NCBI GenBank assembly: GCA_964528645.1
Contig: CAZGSR010000007.1
Location: 15,528-79,527, forward strand
Direction of reading: 5' to 3'
From: UBA5734 sp964528645
GTDB taxonomy: Bacteria; Bacillota; Clostridia; Saccharofermentanales; UBA5734
Length of the DNA stretch: 64,000 bases
Shown here: piece by piece, positions 41,301 to 48,636 of the stretch
Numbering within the stretch: the stretch's first letter is position 1
Layout: each line of letters begins with the position of its first letter
Program-made: the position numbers and the translations under genes
Notes under the pieces: model-generated
Databases searched by the model: none
Told to the model about the DNA's origin: nothing
The model's input: the letters and a program-made list of their open reading frames with translations, nothing else

Positions 41301-42142
41301 AGGCTGAGCTTTTTGTTGAGCTTATAGATGCCGACACGTGCCAGATCATAGCGCTTCGGATCGAAGAACATGTTGTGCAGCAGGGTCTCGGCGCCTTCGA
41401 CGGAGACAGGTTCACCGGGACGCAGCTTGCGGTAGAGTTCCTGCAGACCTTCCTCACGGGTGCGGCAACCGTCCTTGAGCATGGTCTGGGTCAGGCTGTT
41501 TTCCTCGCCAAAGGTCTCGATGATCTGTTCATTGGTCCCGAAGCCCAACGACCGCAGGAAAACGGTCAGGTGGAACTTCCTGGTGCGGTCAACACGGACC
41601 CAAAGCAAGTCGTTGGCATCGGTTTCGTATTCCAGCCAGGCTCCGCGGTTGGGGATAATCTGGGAGGAAATCAGTTCCTTGTCGGTCTTGTCGGTGGCTT
41701 TGCTGAAATAAGCGCCCGGGGAGCGGACAAGTTGGCTGATGATGACGCGTTCGGCGCCATTGATGATGAAGGTGCCGTTGTCCGTCATGATCGGGAATTC
41801 ACCGATATAAATGTACTGGTCTTTGAGGATGTCGTCGCGCTTGTTGTGGAGGCGGACCTTCACACGCATCGGAGCAGCGTAGTTGGCATCGCGCTCCTTG
41901 CATTCCTCGATGGAATACGTGGGGCTCTGGGTGTCAAACTCCTTGTCAATAAAAGAAAGCTCGATGTCACCGGAATAGTCCGTGATCGGCGATACGTCGC
42001 GCAGGACCTCCATCAAGCCTTCATCCAGGAACCACTGGTAGCTGTTTTTCTGAATCTCGATGAGATTCGGGATGTCGATGACCTCGTCGATCCTCGAGTA
42101 GGACATTCTCTCGGCTCTTCCCAGCTGGACGGGACGCACCAT
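38342..42142 (-). CDS. rpoB: DNA-directed RNA polymerase subunit beta
   Basis: 1266 residues from the ATG 42140-42142 with GAGGTGA upstream (a TTG one codon before is possible). The rifampicin region [33 protein letters not shown] keeps the residues equivalent to E. coli D516, H526 and S531, so no resistance change is visible. [65 protein letters not shown] and [24 protein letters not shown] are the universal motifs. The C-terminus carries an acidic tail after the last helix. It has its own promoter and a leader of about 185 bases. Confidence 0.99.
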   Translation of the reverse strand: [1266 protein letters not shown]

Positions 42143-42230
42143 CAATGATCACCTCACGCACGTTCTAGGCCTTTTGGGCCTGCTGGCCGGATTGTCGGGA
42201 CTCTCCCGATAGGGATTCACTCGAAAAAGA

Positions 42231-42258
42231 TTGACGACTCCCCGGCGGATGCTATAAT
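42231..42258 (+). promoter_or_regulatory. Plus-strand promoter inside the rpoB leader
   Basis: TTGACG (42231-42236), 16-base spacer, TATAAT (42253-42258) with TGC before it (extended -10). This is one of the best sigma-A-type matches in the window, yet no plus-strand gene follows; a terminator lies about 115 bases on. Confidence 0.7.
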
Positions 42259-42332
42259 TGACATAAACCAGATCGGTTTAACGCCCGTCTGAAAGCAGCG
42301 AAAACTTCCCCACCTTCTAGGCGCGTTATAGT

Positions 42333-42361
42333 ATATTATCACCGTGATATGGGAGTGTCAA
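42333..42361 (-). promoter_or_regulatory. rpoB: rpoB-rpoC promoter
   Basis: Minus strand: TTGACA (42356-42361), 17-base spacer, TAATAT (42333-42338). Start near 42326 gives a leader of about 185 bases. The spacer holds a palindrome TATCAC-N-GTGATA, and the -35 box is one arm of the 42354-42376 inverted repeat; both could be operator sites. Confidence 0.7.
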
Positions 42362-42381
42362 CGAAAAGTTGACACTTTTTT
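42354..42381 (+). terminator. Terminator of the putative antisense RNA
   Basis: Perfect nine-pair stem (42354-42362 with 42368-42376), five-base loop and six T residues on the plus strand only. On the minus strand there is no U-tract, so it does not fit the leftward genes. Confidence 0.75.
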
Positions 42382-42411
42382 CATGTCGGTTTTTCATGCA
42401 GACCGCACACA

Positions 42412-42450
42412 AAACGCCCTTGTGAACGAGGAATGCTCACAAGGGCGTTT
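42412..42450 (-). terminator. Terminator of the PpiC foldase gene
   Basis: Perfect 14-pair stem (42412-42425 with 42437-42450) 49 bases after the stop codon; the minus-strand 3' side reads GTTTTGTG, a short U-tract. It insulates rpoBC from the leftward operon upstream. Confidence 0.8.
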
Positions 42451-42498
42451 GGGGTTGCAGATCTTACAGGGGTCAGGTGCTCAGCAGCCCAGGTGCAC

Positions 42499-44025
42499 TC
42501 AGGGCACGAAGCGCAGGCCGAGATCGTTCAGTTCGAAGGGATAGGCTGTCTTGAGGTCCGTCAGATAGGTCTGGTACGCCTCATCAGCAAGGACAGAGCG
42601 GACATTGATTTCCCATTCGACACCTGCGGGACGGACAAAATACATGACATGGAAACCGTAATTGGTCTGGACCACATCCGTATCACCCGGTTTGCGGGCA
42701 GAATCAAAGATCCAGTCATTGAATGTATCGACCATCTGGCCCGGATAAATATCCGTGTAGATGCCGCCATCGGCTGCATTGCCATCCTCGGAATTGGTCT
42801 TGGCCAGTTCGGCGAAGGATTCCTCGGTCTGTGCGCCAGCCCGGTACTGGGCCAGGATATCGTCCGCTTTCGCTTTAGCGGTGGCCATTTCCTCTTCGGT
42901 GGCAGTCGTCTCGTCTGCCATGATCAGGATGTGGCGGACATCGACGCGCGGTTGGTCATCGATCGAGCGGCTGATGAAATACAGCACGGTGCTGCTGGCT
43001 GCATTGGTGTCATCCACTACGGTCATGTCGCCAGGCTTCCGGGCTTCGTCAAACAGCCAGGCTGACTGGGTCAGGGAGCTGATGCTGTAGTAGCGGGTAT
43101 CGGCCATGAGCGACGCGTCGTTGCTGGTATAGGCGTCTTTCTGGTCTTCTGCGGCATTGGCGATGGCCTGGGCTTTGAAGCTGGTTTCGTCAGTCACCAG
43201 GGTCGCCATGGCATCGGCCTTGGCCCTGGCATCGGCTGCCGCTTTTTCCTTGTCCGCATCACTGGCATCATCGGCAACATCTGCGGCAAAGGTGAACGCA
43301 CGATAGCTGACTTTGTCGTATTCATCGCGGTGCTCATCATAATAAGCTTTGAGTGCGGCTGCATCGAATTCAAAAGATTCCTGCTTCTGGATCGCATATT
43401 TCTGGGCCAGGAGCAATCGTTCAAACGCCGGGCGGAGACTTTCGGTGGTGGCGCCCTTGCCAAAATACTGGGCCATGAAGTTCGTCAACGTCAGCTCGGA
43501 AGCATCTGCCTGCTGTTGCAGGGTCTCGTAGAAATCGGTGATTTTCTGCAGGTCGCTCTCATCGAGGGCAAGGCCAGCCTTCTCGGCTTCAGCTGCCAGC
43601 ATGTAGTTTTCACGCACCATCTGGGCGGCCGAATCGACGAGCATATCTTTGTAGGTGGCAAATCCTTCCACGCTGCTGGGCATGGACAAGGTCGCTTCTG
43701 CAGTGGCCGGATCGGTCATATCGATGCCGTAATTGCTGGCTGTCATGTAGAAGTAATAGTTGAGCTCGGCGACCTTGACTGATTCACCATTGATCGTCAG
43801 GGCCGAGAGGGTTCTCTGGGGTAGTCCGCTGTTGAGGGCAAACCATCCACTGGTCAGAAGGATCGCCACGACCAGGACGGCTACCAGGATGATCCGGACG
43901 ACCGGATTGCTGGTCCGGATTGGCTTTTTGCCACCGTTTTTGTCTTTCAAGCTGTTCAGGCGAGCCTTACGTTCTGCCCTGGCCTGCTCAGAATGCCATT
44001 TGCTGTCAGTTTTAGGTTCACTCAT
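42499..44025 (-). CDS. Membrane-anchored PpiC-type peptidyl-prolyl isomerase / foldase
   Basis: 508 residues from the ATG 44023-44025; an upstream GTG at 44079 lacks a ribosome site. A basic, cytoplasmic N-terminus is followed by one membrane helix (about 41-63, VVRIILVAVLVVAILLTSGWFA), so the rest is outside the membrane. Residues about 75-240 are a SurA/PrsA-like helical chaperone part. A parvulin-type domain lies near 370-485 (VDVRHILIMADETTATEEEMATAKAKADDIL, SFAELAKTNSEDGNAADGG). A related half-domain precedes it: WLFDEARKPGDMTVVDD at about 320 mirrors WIFDSARKPGDTDVVQT at about 450. It should help fold secreted proteins. Not a PrsA lipoprotein, as no lipobox is present. Confidence 0.87.
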   Translation of the reverse strand: MSEPKTDSKWHSEQARAERKARLNSLKDKNGGKKPIRTSNPVVRIILVAVLVVAILLTSGWFALNSGLPQRTLSALTINGESVKVAELNYYFYMTASNYGIDMTDPATAEATLSMPSSVEGFATYKDMLVDSAAQMVRENYMLAAEAEKAGLALDESDLQKITDFYETLQQQADASELTLTNFMAQYFGKGATTESLRPAFERLLLAQKYAIQKQESFEFDAAALKAYYDEHRDEYDKVSYRAFTFAADVADDASDADKEKAAADARAKADAMATLVTDETSFKAQAIANAAEDQKDAYTSNDASLMADTRYYSISSLTQSAWLFDEARKPGDMTVVDDTNAASSTVLYFISRSIDDQPRVDVRHILIMADETTATEEEMATAKAKADDILAQYRAGAQTEESFAELAKTNSEDGNAADGGIYTDIYPGQMVDTFNDWIFDSARKPGDTDVVQTNYGFHVMYFVRPAGVEWEINVRSVLADEAYQTYLTDLKTAYPFELNDLGLRFVP

Positions 44026-44153
44026 AGAGGGGTTCCATCCTTTGTCATAGTCAAAATTGTGATGATCTTTGTGTTGCACAGACCACCATTATATCATCCT
44101 GTCAACCGGTGACAATGAACTTCACAGGAAAATCAGATTCAGACCGGTTTCTT

Positions 44154-44768
44154 TCAGGTCTCTTCTTGATTGCGACCGGACTGCGGACCCGTCCGGGGTG
44201 GTGCCTTGAAGCCTAGTTCAGCCGCTTTCTTATAAAATGAGGTACTGCGCAAACCAGCTTTGCGAGCGGCTTCCTTGCCATTGATCTGGCCCGAGGACCA
44301 TTGCTGGCAGATCTCCCGGAACTGGGCCGGAATCGCAACCGGTGGACGTCCGATGCGCCTGCCCTGACCGCGGGCAGCCTCGATCCCCTGTTTTTTCCGC
44401 TCCGACTGGAACAGGTAATCCAGGCGGGCAAACGTCTTGAGCATCTTGAGGCTTTGTCGTCCTGCCGGACTCCTGGTGTCGAAATTCTCTTCCAGAAGTA
44501 CCAGATCCGCGCTTTTCTGTTCAAACTCGAAAAACACCTCGAAAAAGTCCCTCGACTGGTCACAGAACCGGTCAGCCGCCGCTGCATACACCACATCACC
44601 GGCTGCCAGTGTTTCGATCATTTTCTGGCGCTGTTCACGGTTTGGGCTGCGGGCGCTGATTCTGTCGACAAAGATCTTGTCGAAACCGCCGATGGTATCC
44701 AGCTGCATGGCCTGGCGACTGACGTCCTTTTCTGTCTGGTCCAGCAGCATGTAGGCATAGCGAGCCAT
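44154..44768 (-). CDS. Serine-recombinase-like protein lacking catalytic residues
   Basis: 204 residues from the ATG 44766-44768, one base after the HAD stop. It aligns along its length with resolvase/invertase proteins: AYMLLDQTEKDVSRQAMQLD (for YxRVSTxDQ), DRISARSPNREQRQKMI, GDVVYAAAADRFCDQSRDFFEVF, LLEENFDTRSPAGR, then EAARGQGRRIGRPP and a helix-turn-helix tail (GKEAARKAGLRSTSFYKKAAELG). However the nucleophile Ser10 is Asp, Arg8 is Leu and the Arg71 equivalent is Asp70, so strand cleavage seems impossible. It may be a DNA-binding regulator derived from an invertase. It overlaps no mobile-element genes. Confidence 0.8.
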   Translation of the reverse strand: MARYAYMLLDQTEKDVSRQAMQLDTIGGFDKIFVDRISARSPNREQRQKMIETLAAGDVVYAAAADRFCDQSRDFFEVFFEFEQKSADLVLLEENFDTRSPAGRQSLKMLKTFARLDYLFQSERKKQGIEAARGQGRRIGRPPVAIPAQFREICQQWSSGQINGKEAARKAGLRSTSFYKKAAELGFKAPPRTGPQSGRNQEET

Positions 44769-44769
44769 G

Positions 44770-45429
44770 TCATTCCTCCAGAAGCTCGAGTAATTCGTTT
44801 GCGTGTTCGATCCAGATGGCCGGATATGCCTGGCGCAAAGCCTGTTTCGGCATCCGGGTCCAACCGACCATGACCGGCTGGCAACCGGCGCGGACGGCAC
44901 ATTCCAGATCATGGATGCTGTCACCCACATAGAGAATCCGGTCAGGGCGGGTTAGACCGAGCCGTTTCATCGCTTCGTAAAGAGGTTCTGGATTGGGCTT
45001 GTGCAGCTTCGTGTCCTCTTTGGTGATGACCAGGCCGAAATACCGGGCCAGATCGAAATCTTCCAGGGTCGGCTGCAACGCACGCAGACGCTTGCTGGTG
45101 ACGATCCCCAGCGGAATGCCTGTCTGCTGCAAGCGCTCCAGCATGGCTGGCACTTGCCAGAAAACGCCAATCCCATGGTGCAGGTTGGCGTGGTTGTATT
45201 CGAGATACGATTCCATCAGGACTTTGGCCTGTTCTGGTGGCCAATGGCTGAAGGCTGTTTCGAGCGGGGTTCCGATGCCAGCCAGGATCATCGTCTCATC
45301 GAGCGGATGGCCCAGATGGATCCGGAAAGCATGCTGGAAGGATTCGACGATAAACGGAATTGAATCGATCAGGGTTCCATCGACATCAAACAGGATGGCA
45401 TCCCATCGGTTGGCATTATTCATCATCAT
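44770..45429 (-). CDS. HAD-superfamily phosphatase (phosphoglycolate/pyrophosphatase type)
   Basis: 219 residues. Motif I DVDGTLIDS gives the nucleophile Asp15 and acid Asp17; motif II is IVTSK; the lysine and motif III follow (HKPNPEPLYEAMKRLG, ILYVGDSIHDLECAVRAGCQPVMVGW). An alpha-helical C1 cap lies between. This is the layout of PpaX/Gph-type phosphatases, which act on small phosphorylated metabolites such as phosphoglycolate or PPi; exact substrate cannot be read. Three ATGs stand in a row at the start (GGAGGT upstream), overlapping the CNNM gene by 14 bases. Confidence 0.9.
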   Translation of the reverse strand: MMMNNANRWDAILFDVDGTLIDSIPFIVESFQHAFRIHLGHPLDETMILAGIGTPLETAFSHWPPEQAKVLMESYLEYNHANLHHGIGVFWQVPAMLERLQQTGIPLGIVTSKRLRALQPTLEDFDLARYFGLVITKEDTKLHKPNPEPLYEAMKRLGLTRPDRILYVGDSIHDLECAVRAGCQPVMVGWTRMPKQALRQAYPAIWIEHANELLELLEE

Positions 45430-46795
45430 CAGTTACCTCCGGTTCTGTTTCTGGCCTGACTATGACTTCTATTTTGGCGATCCGCTTGTCATCCATGGCC
45501 AGAACTTTGAACTGGAGATTGCCGAATGCAGCTGTTGCCTGCTCTGTTTCATCAGGGATGCGGCCGAGGAGGCTGATGACCAGGCCCGCCAGTGTGTCGA
45601 AATCCTCATCAGGGAACTCGATGCCCAGCATTTCACCGACTTCGTCGAGTGGTGTCATGCCTTCGATGTGGTATGTGGTCTCGTCGATACGGGCGATGTC
45701 AGGTTCTTCCTCATCATACTCATCCTGGATATTGCCGACGATCTCCTCGAGCAAGTCTTCGATGGTGATCAGGCCAGCCGTACCGCCATATTCATCGATG
45801 ACAATTGCGATCTGGGCCCGGGATTTCTGCATGTCGCGAAAAACGGCATCTGAACTTTTGGATTCGGGGACGAGGTGCGGGGGCCGGATAATCGCACGCA
45901 AGCTGAATGTTTCCTGTGCCTCCGTGGTGTAGCGCAGGAGGTCCTTGATGTGGAGGATGCCGATGATGTTGTCGATACTGTCCTCATAGACCGGGATCCG
46001 GGTGTATCGCTCGTTGAGCGCAACATCGATCACTTCCTGGTAGGTGGCATCCACATCAACCGACACAATGTCCGTCCGGTGGGTCATGATTTCCTTGACT
46101 GCCATGTCGTTGAATTCAAAGATGTTGTCGATCATCTCTTTTTCTTCTTCATGGATGCTGCCCAGCTCACGGCCGACGTCGACCATCATCCGGATCTCTT
46201 CTTCTGTGACGCTGCGGTCCACCCGGTTCGGATCGACTCGCAGCAGGCGCAGGACCAGATTGGTCGAGAGGGTCAGCAACCGGACAAAGGGATACATGAT
46301 CTTGCCCAGGGTCGTGATCGTGCCAACAACTGCCTTGGCGAGTTGCTCGGGGTTGTTCTGGGCCAGTCGTTTGGGTACCAACTCACCCAGGACCAGCGAG
46401 AAATAGGCCAGGATGAAGGTGACGATCACCACGCTGGCGGTGTGGATCGCCGGCAGCTCGATCCCGATCAGGGTGTAGAGCCGGTCGGCGAAATTTTCAG
46501 CGGCAAAAGCAGAGGACAGGAATCCAGCCAGCGTCACACCGACCTGGATCGTGGCCAGAAACCGGCTGGGTTCTGACATCAGGCGATGGATCTTGGCGGC
46601 CGAATGGTCGCCCTCCTCCGCACGCCGGCGCATTTTGTTGTCATTGAGGGAAATGATGGCGATTTCGGTCGCTGCAAAAAAGGCATTGACCAGGATCAGG
46701 ACTGCGACGACAAACAAATCTAGTAAAATCGAGTCATTGCTGCTCACCGGGGCAGCTGCAGTAGTCAGTGAAAACCATAGACTGCTGTCTTCCAC
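45416..46795 (-). CDS. CNNM/CorC-HlyC family transporter-associated protein
   Basis: 459 residues from a GTG (46793-46795) with AGGAG twelve bases upstream. Residues about 20-200 are the CNNM (DUF21) membrane domain with four helices (LLDLFVVAVLILVNAFFAATEIAIISL, VGVTLAGFLSSAFAAENFA, TASVVIVTFILAYFSLVLGELVPKRLA). Two CBS domains follow (VKEIMTHRTDIVSVDVDATYQEVI; ESKSSDAVFRDMQKSRAQIAIVIDEYGGTAGLITIEDLLEEIVGNIQDEYDEE), then a CorC_HlyC domain (YHIEGMTPLDEVGEMLGI). Such proteins are tied to Mg2+/Co2+ efflux; the hemolysin name is historical. First gene of the HAD-recombinase-like operon. Confidence 0.93.
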   Translation of the reverse strand: MEDSSLWFSLTTAAAPVSSNDSILLDLFVVAVLILVNAFFAATEIAIISLNDNKMRRRAEEGDHSAAKIHRLMSEPSRFLATIQVGVTLAGFLSSAFAAENFADRLYTLIGIELPAIHTASVVIVTFILAYFSLVLGELVPKRLAQNNPEQLAKAVVGTITTLGKIMYPFVRLLTLSTNLVLRLLRVDPNRVDRSVTEEEIRMMVDVGRELGSIHEEEKEMIDNIFEFNDMAVKEIMTHRTDIVSVDVDATYQEVIDVALNERYTRIPVYEDSIDNIIGILHIKDLLRYTTEAQETFSLRAIIRPPHLVPESKSSDAVFRDMQKSRAQIAIVIDEYGGTAGLITIEDLLEEIVGNIQDEYDEEEPDIARIDETTYHIEGMTPLDEVGEMLGIEFPDEDFDTLAGLVISLLGRIPDETEQATAAFGNLQFKVLAMDDKRIAKIEVIVRPETEPEVTDDDE

Positions 46796-47005
46796 GTTAT
46801 GGGTTACTCCTTACATCAACCGGCAGGGCCTGGGCCTACTCACGCCGGAACACCTGACTGGGGCGAAATTTTCCAGGGGTTATTGAACTTCCTTATCATA
46901 ACAGGTTTACCGTTACTCCGCCACCTTCATAGGGGCAGGGCGATTTCTGGCGCGAATTGCAAGTGCTGCCAGACCCTTTGTTACGACTTGGGTCCTGTTA
47001 TCCTG

Positions 47006-47011
47006 TATAAT
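47006..47011 (+). promoter_or_regulatory. -10 element upstream of the amino-acid ABC importer
   Basis: TATAAT lies 58 bases before the ATG at 47070. No -35 of quality at 16-18 bases, so the promoter may need an activator. The remaining 200 bases back to the divergent CNNM gene show no riboswitch or T-box pattern that I recognise. Confidence 0.45.
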
Positions 47012-47069
47012 GAGAAATCAAATCACAATCCCGATCCTTTCATGCTCACCTGATAAGGAGATATTCATC

Positions 47070-47885
47070 ATGAACAAGAAAATCATGCGCTCTCTGGCCG
47101 TTGTCCTCACCCTGACCCTGGTCCTGCTGCTGGCAGCTGCCTGCAAACCGGCCGAGTCCTCCCGTCTGGTGGTGGGCATGGAATTAGCCTACCCGCCGTT
47201 CGAAACCACAGACAGCTCGAACCAGCCAACCGGTATCAGTGTCGACCTGGCCAAGGCGCTTGGCGCCAAACTCGGCCGTGAAGTCGTAATTGAAAACATC
47301 GCCTGGTCTGGCCTGATCCCGGCCCTCGAGACCGGCAAGATCGACTTGATCATTTCTTCGATGACCATCACCGAAGAACGCCAGAAGACAATCGATTTTT
47401 CCGATCCTTACGCCATGAGCAACCTGGCCCTGCTGATCGGCAATGATTCACCGGTCCGGTCCTATGTGGATCTGGCCCAGCCGGGACGGGTCCTGGCTGT
47501 AAAAAAAGGCTCAACCGGCCATGTCTATGCCGAAAAGAACCTGCCGGCAGATAATTACCGTGTCTTTGATAAGGAGAGCGCCTGCGTCCTCGAGGTCGTC
47601 CAGGGAAAAGCGGACGCTTTCACCTATGACCAGCTGACCATCTTCCGCAACTGGCAGGACAATCTCGACAAAACACGCGTCAACCTGGCTTCATACCAGG
47701 AAAAACCGGAGTACTGGGGCATCGGCATCAAAAAAGGCAATGACAAGCTCAAAGCCGATGTCAATGCCTTCATCGCCGAATTCCAGAGTTCCGGCGGTTT
47801 CAACAAACTGGCTGAGACCTACCTGACCGAAGAGCAGAAAACCTTTGCCGACCTCGGCATTCCATTCTTTTTCGATGTCGCCTGA
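47070..47885 (+). CDS. Polar amino-acid ABC transporter substrate-binding lipoprotein
   Basis: 271 residues from the ATG at 47070 (AAGGAG upstream); the frame extends to 47010 without a ribosome site. A signal peptide ends in the lipobox LAAAC (Cys about residue 26), so the protein is lipid-anchored outside. The family 3 solute-binding fold is clear: LVVGMELAYPPFETTDSSNQPTGISVDLAKALGAKLG, IENIAWSGLIPALETGKIDLIISSMTITEERQKTIDFSDPY and YWGIGIKKGNDKLKADVNAFIAE. Ligand is a polar amino acid or related compound. Its stop overlaps the permease start. Confidence 0.95.
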   Translation: MNKKIMRSLAVVLTLTLVLLLAAACKPAESSRLVVGMELAYPPFETTDSSNQPTGISVDLAKALGAKLGREVVIENIAWSGLIPALETGKIDLIISSMTITEERQKTIDFSDPYAMSNLALLIGNDSPVRSYVDLAQPGRVLAVKKGSTGHVYAEKNLPADNYRVFDKESACVLEVVQGKADAFTYDQLTIFRNWQDNLDKTRVNLASYQEKPEYWGIGIKKGNDKLKADVNAFIAEFQSSGGFNKLAETYLTEEQKTFADLGIPFFFDVA

Positions 47886-48636
47886 GCAGAGGCCGTCGCG
47901 ACTGGCCCAAGTCATCCATGCAGCCATTGTTGTCGTGCTGCTGGGTTTGTTCTTCGGCTTTGCGGCCTGGCGGCTCGACCACAACTGGCAATGGGAACGG
48001 CTCTGGACCTATCGCAACAAATTCGCTTTCGGATTCCTGGTCACGATCCTGCTCTCCGCGGCGTCCCTCATCGGCAGCCTGTTGCTCGGAGTTCTGGCAG
48101 CCTTTGGCCGGCGATCCCGGATCCTGTTTGTGCGTTATCTCTCCCGGGTCTACATTGAAGCCATCCGTGGCACCCCTCTGCTTGTCCAGACCATCTTCTT
48201 CTTCTACTTCATCGGCACCGCCTACCGGCTGGAAAACCGCTACTGGATGGGTGTCCTGATCCTGTCTTTTTTTGCCGGAGCCTATGTCGCCGAGATCATC
48301 CGGGCTGGGCTGGCCTCCATTCCGACTGCCCAGCTGGAAACAGCACGGTCCCTGTGTTTCACCCCAGCGCAAACACTGCGCTACATCGTGATCCCCCAAC
48401 TGGCCCGGATCGTCCTGCCCCCCCTGACCGGCCAGTTTGCTTCCCTGGTCAAAGATTCATCGATCCTCTCCTTCATTGCAGTCAATGAATTGACCAAAAA
48501 CGTCCTCGAGGTCGATGCCCTGACCTTCACGACCTTTGAAAACCTGGCAATCCTGGCCGTGTTGTACTTGCTCATCACCTTGCCAATCTCGCTTCTGACC
48601 CGCAATCTGGAAAGGAAAATGACCTATGCAACTTGA
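47875..48636 (+). CDS. Polar amino-acid ABC transporter permease
   Basis: 253 residues from the ATG at 47875, which overlaps the binding-protein gene by 11 bases; no Shine-Dalgarno is seen, so coupling is likely. About five or six membrane helices. The EAA-loop typical of His/Glu/Gln permeases is YVAEIIRAGLASIPTAQLETARSLCFTPAQTLRYIVIPQLARIVLPPL, and IEAIRGTPLLVQTIFFFYF is the usual entry to it. Only one permease gene is present, so it should act as a homodimer. Confidence 0.95.
   Translation: MSPEQRPSRLAQVIHAAIVVVLLGLFFGFAAWRLDHNWQWERLWTYRNKFAFGFLVTILLSAASLIGSLLLGVLAAFGRRSRILFVRYLSRVYIEAIRGTPLLVQTIFFFYFIGTAYRLENRYWMGVLILSFFAGAYVAEIIRAGLASIPTAQLETARSLCFTPAQTLRYIVIPQLARIVLPPLTGQFASLVKDSSILSFIAVNELTKNVLEVDALTFTTFENLAILAVLYLLITLPISLLTRNLERKMTYAT

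Larger units (their letters stand above)
42265..42381 (+). ncRNA. Putative antisense small RNA over the rpoB leader and promoter
   Basis: A transcript starting about seven bases after the plus-strand TATAAT would run about 115 bases and end at the hairpin-plus-U-tract 42354-42381. It has no reading frame of note. It would be antisense to the 5' part of the rpoB leader and would cross the rpoB promoter. Small internal hairpin AAACC...GGTTT near its 5' end. No match to a known RNA family is recognised; existence is inferred from promoter and terminator alone. Confidence 0.5.

Noticed and set aside
44154..44768. Active DNA invertase with an invertible segment nearby
   Set aside because: The catalytic serine and two arginines are missing and no matching inverted sites flank a promoter in the neighbourhood.
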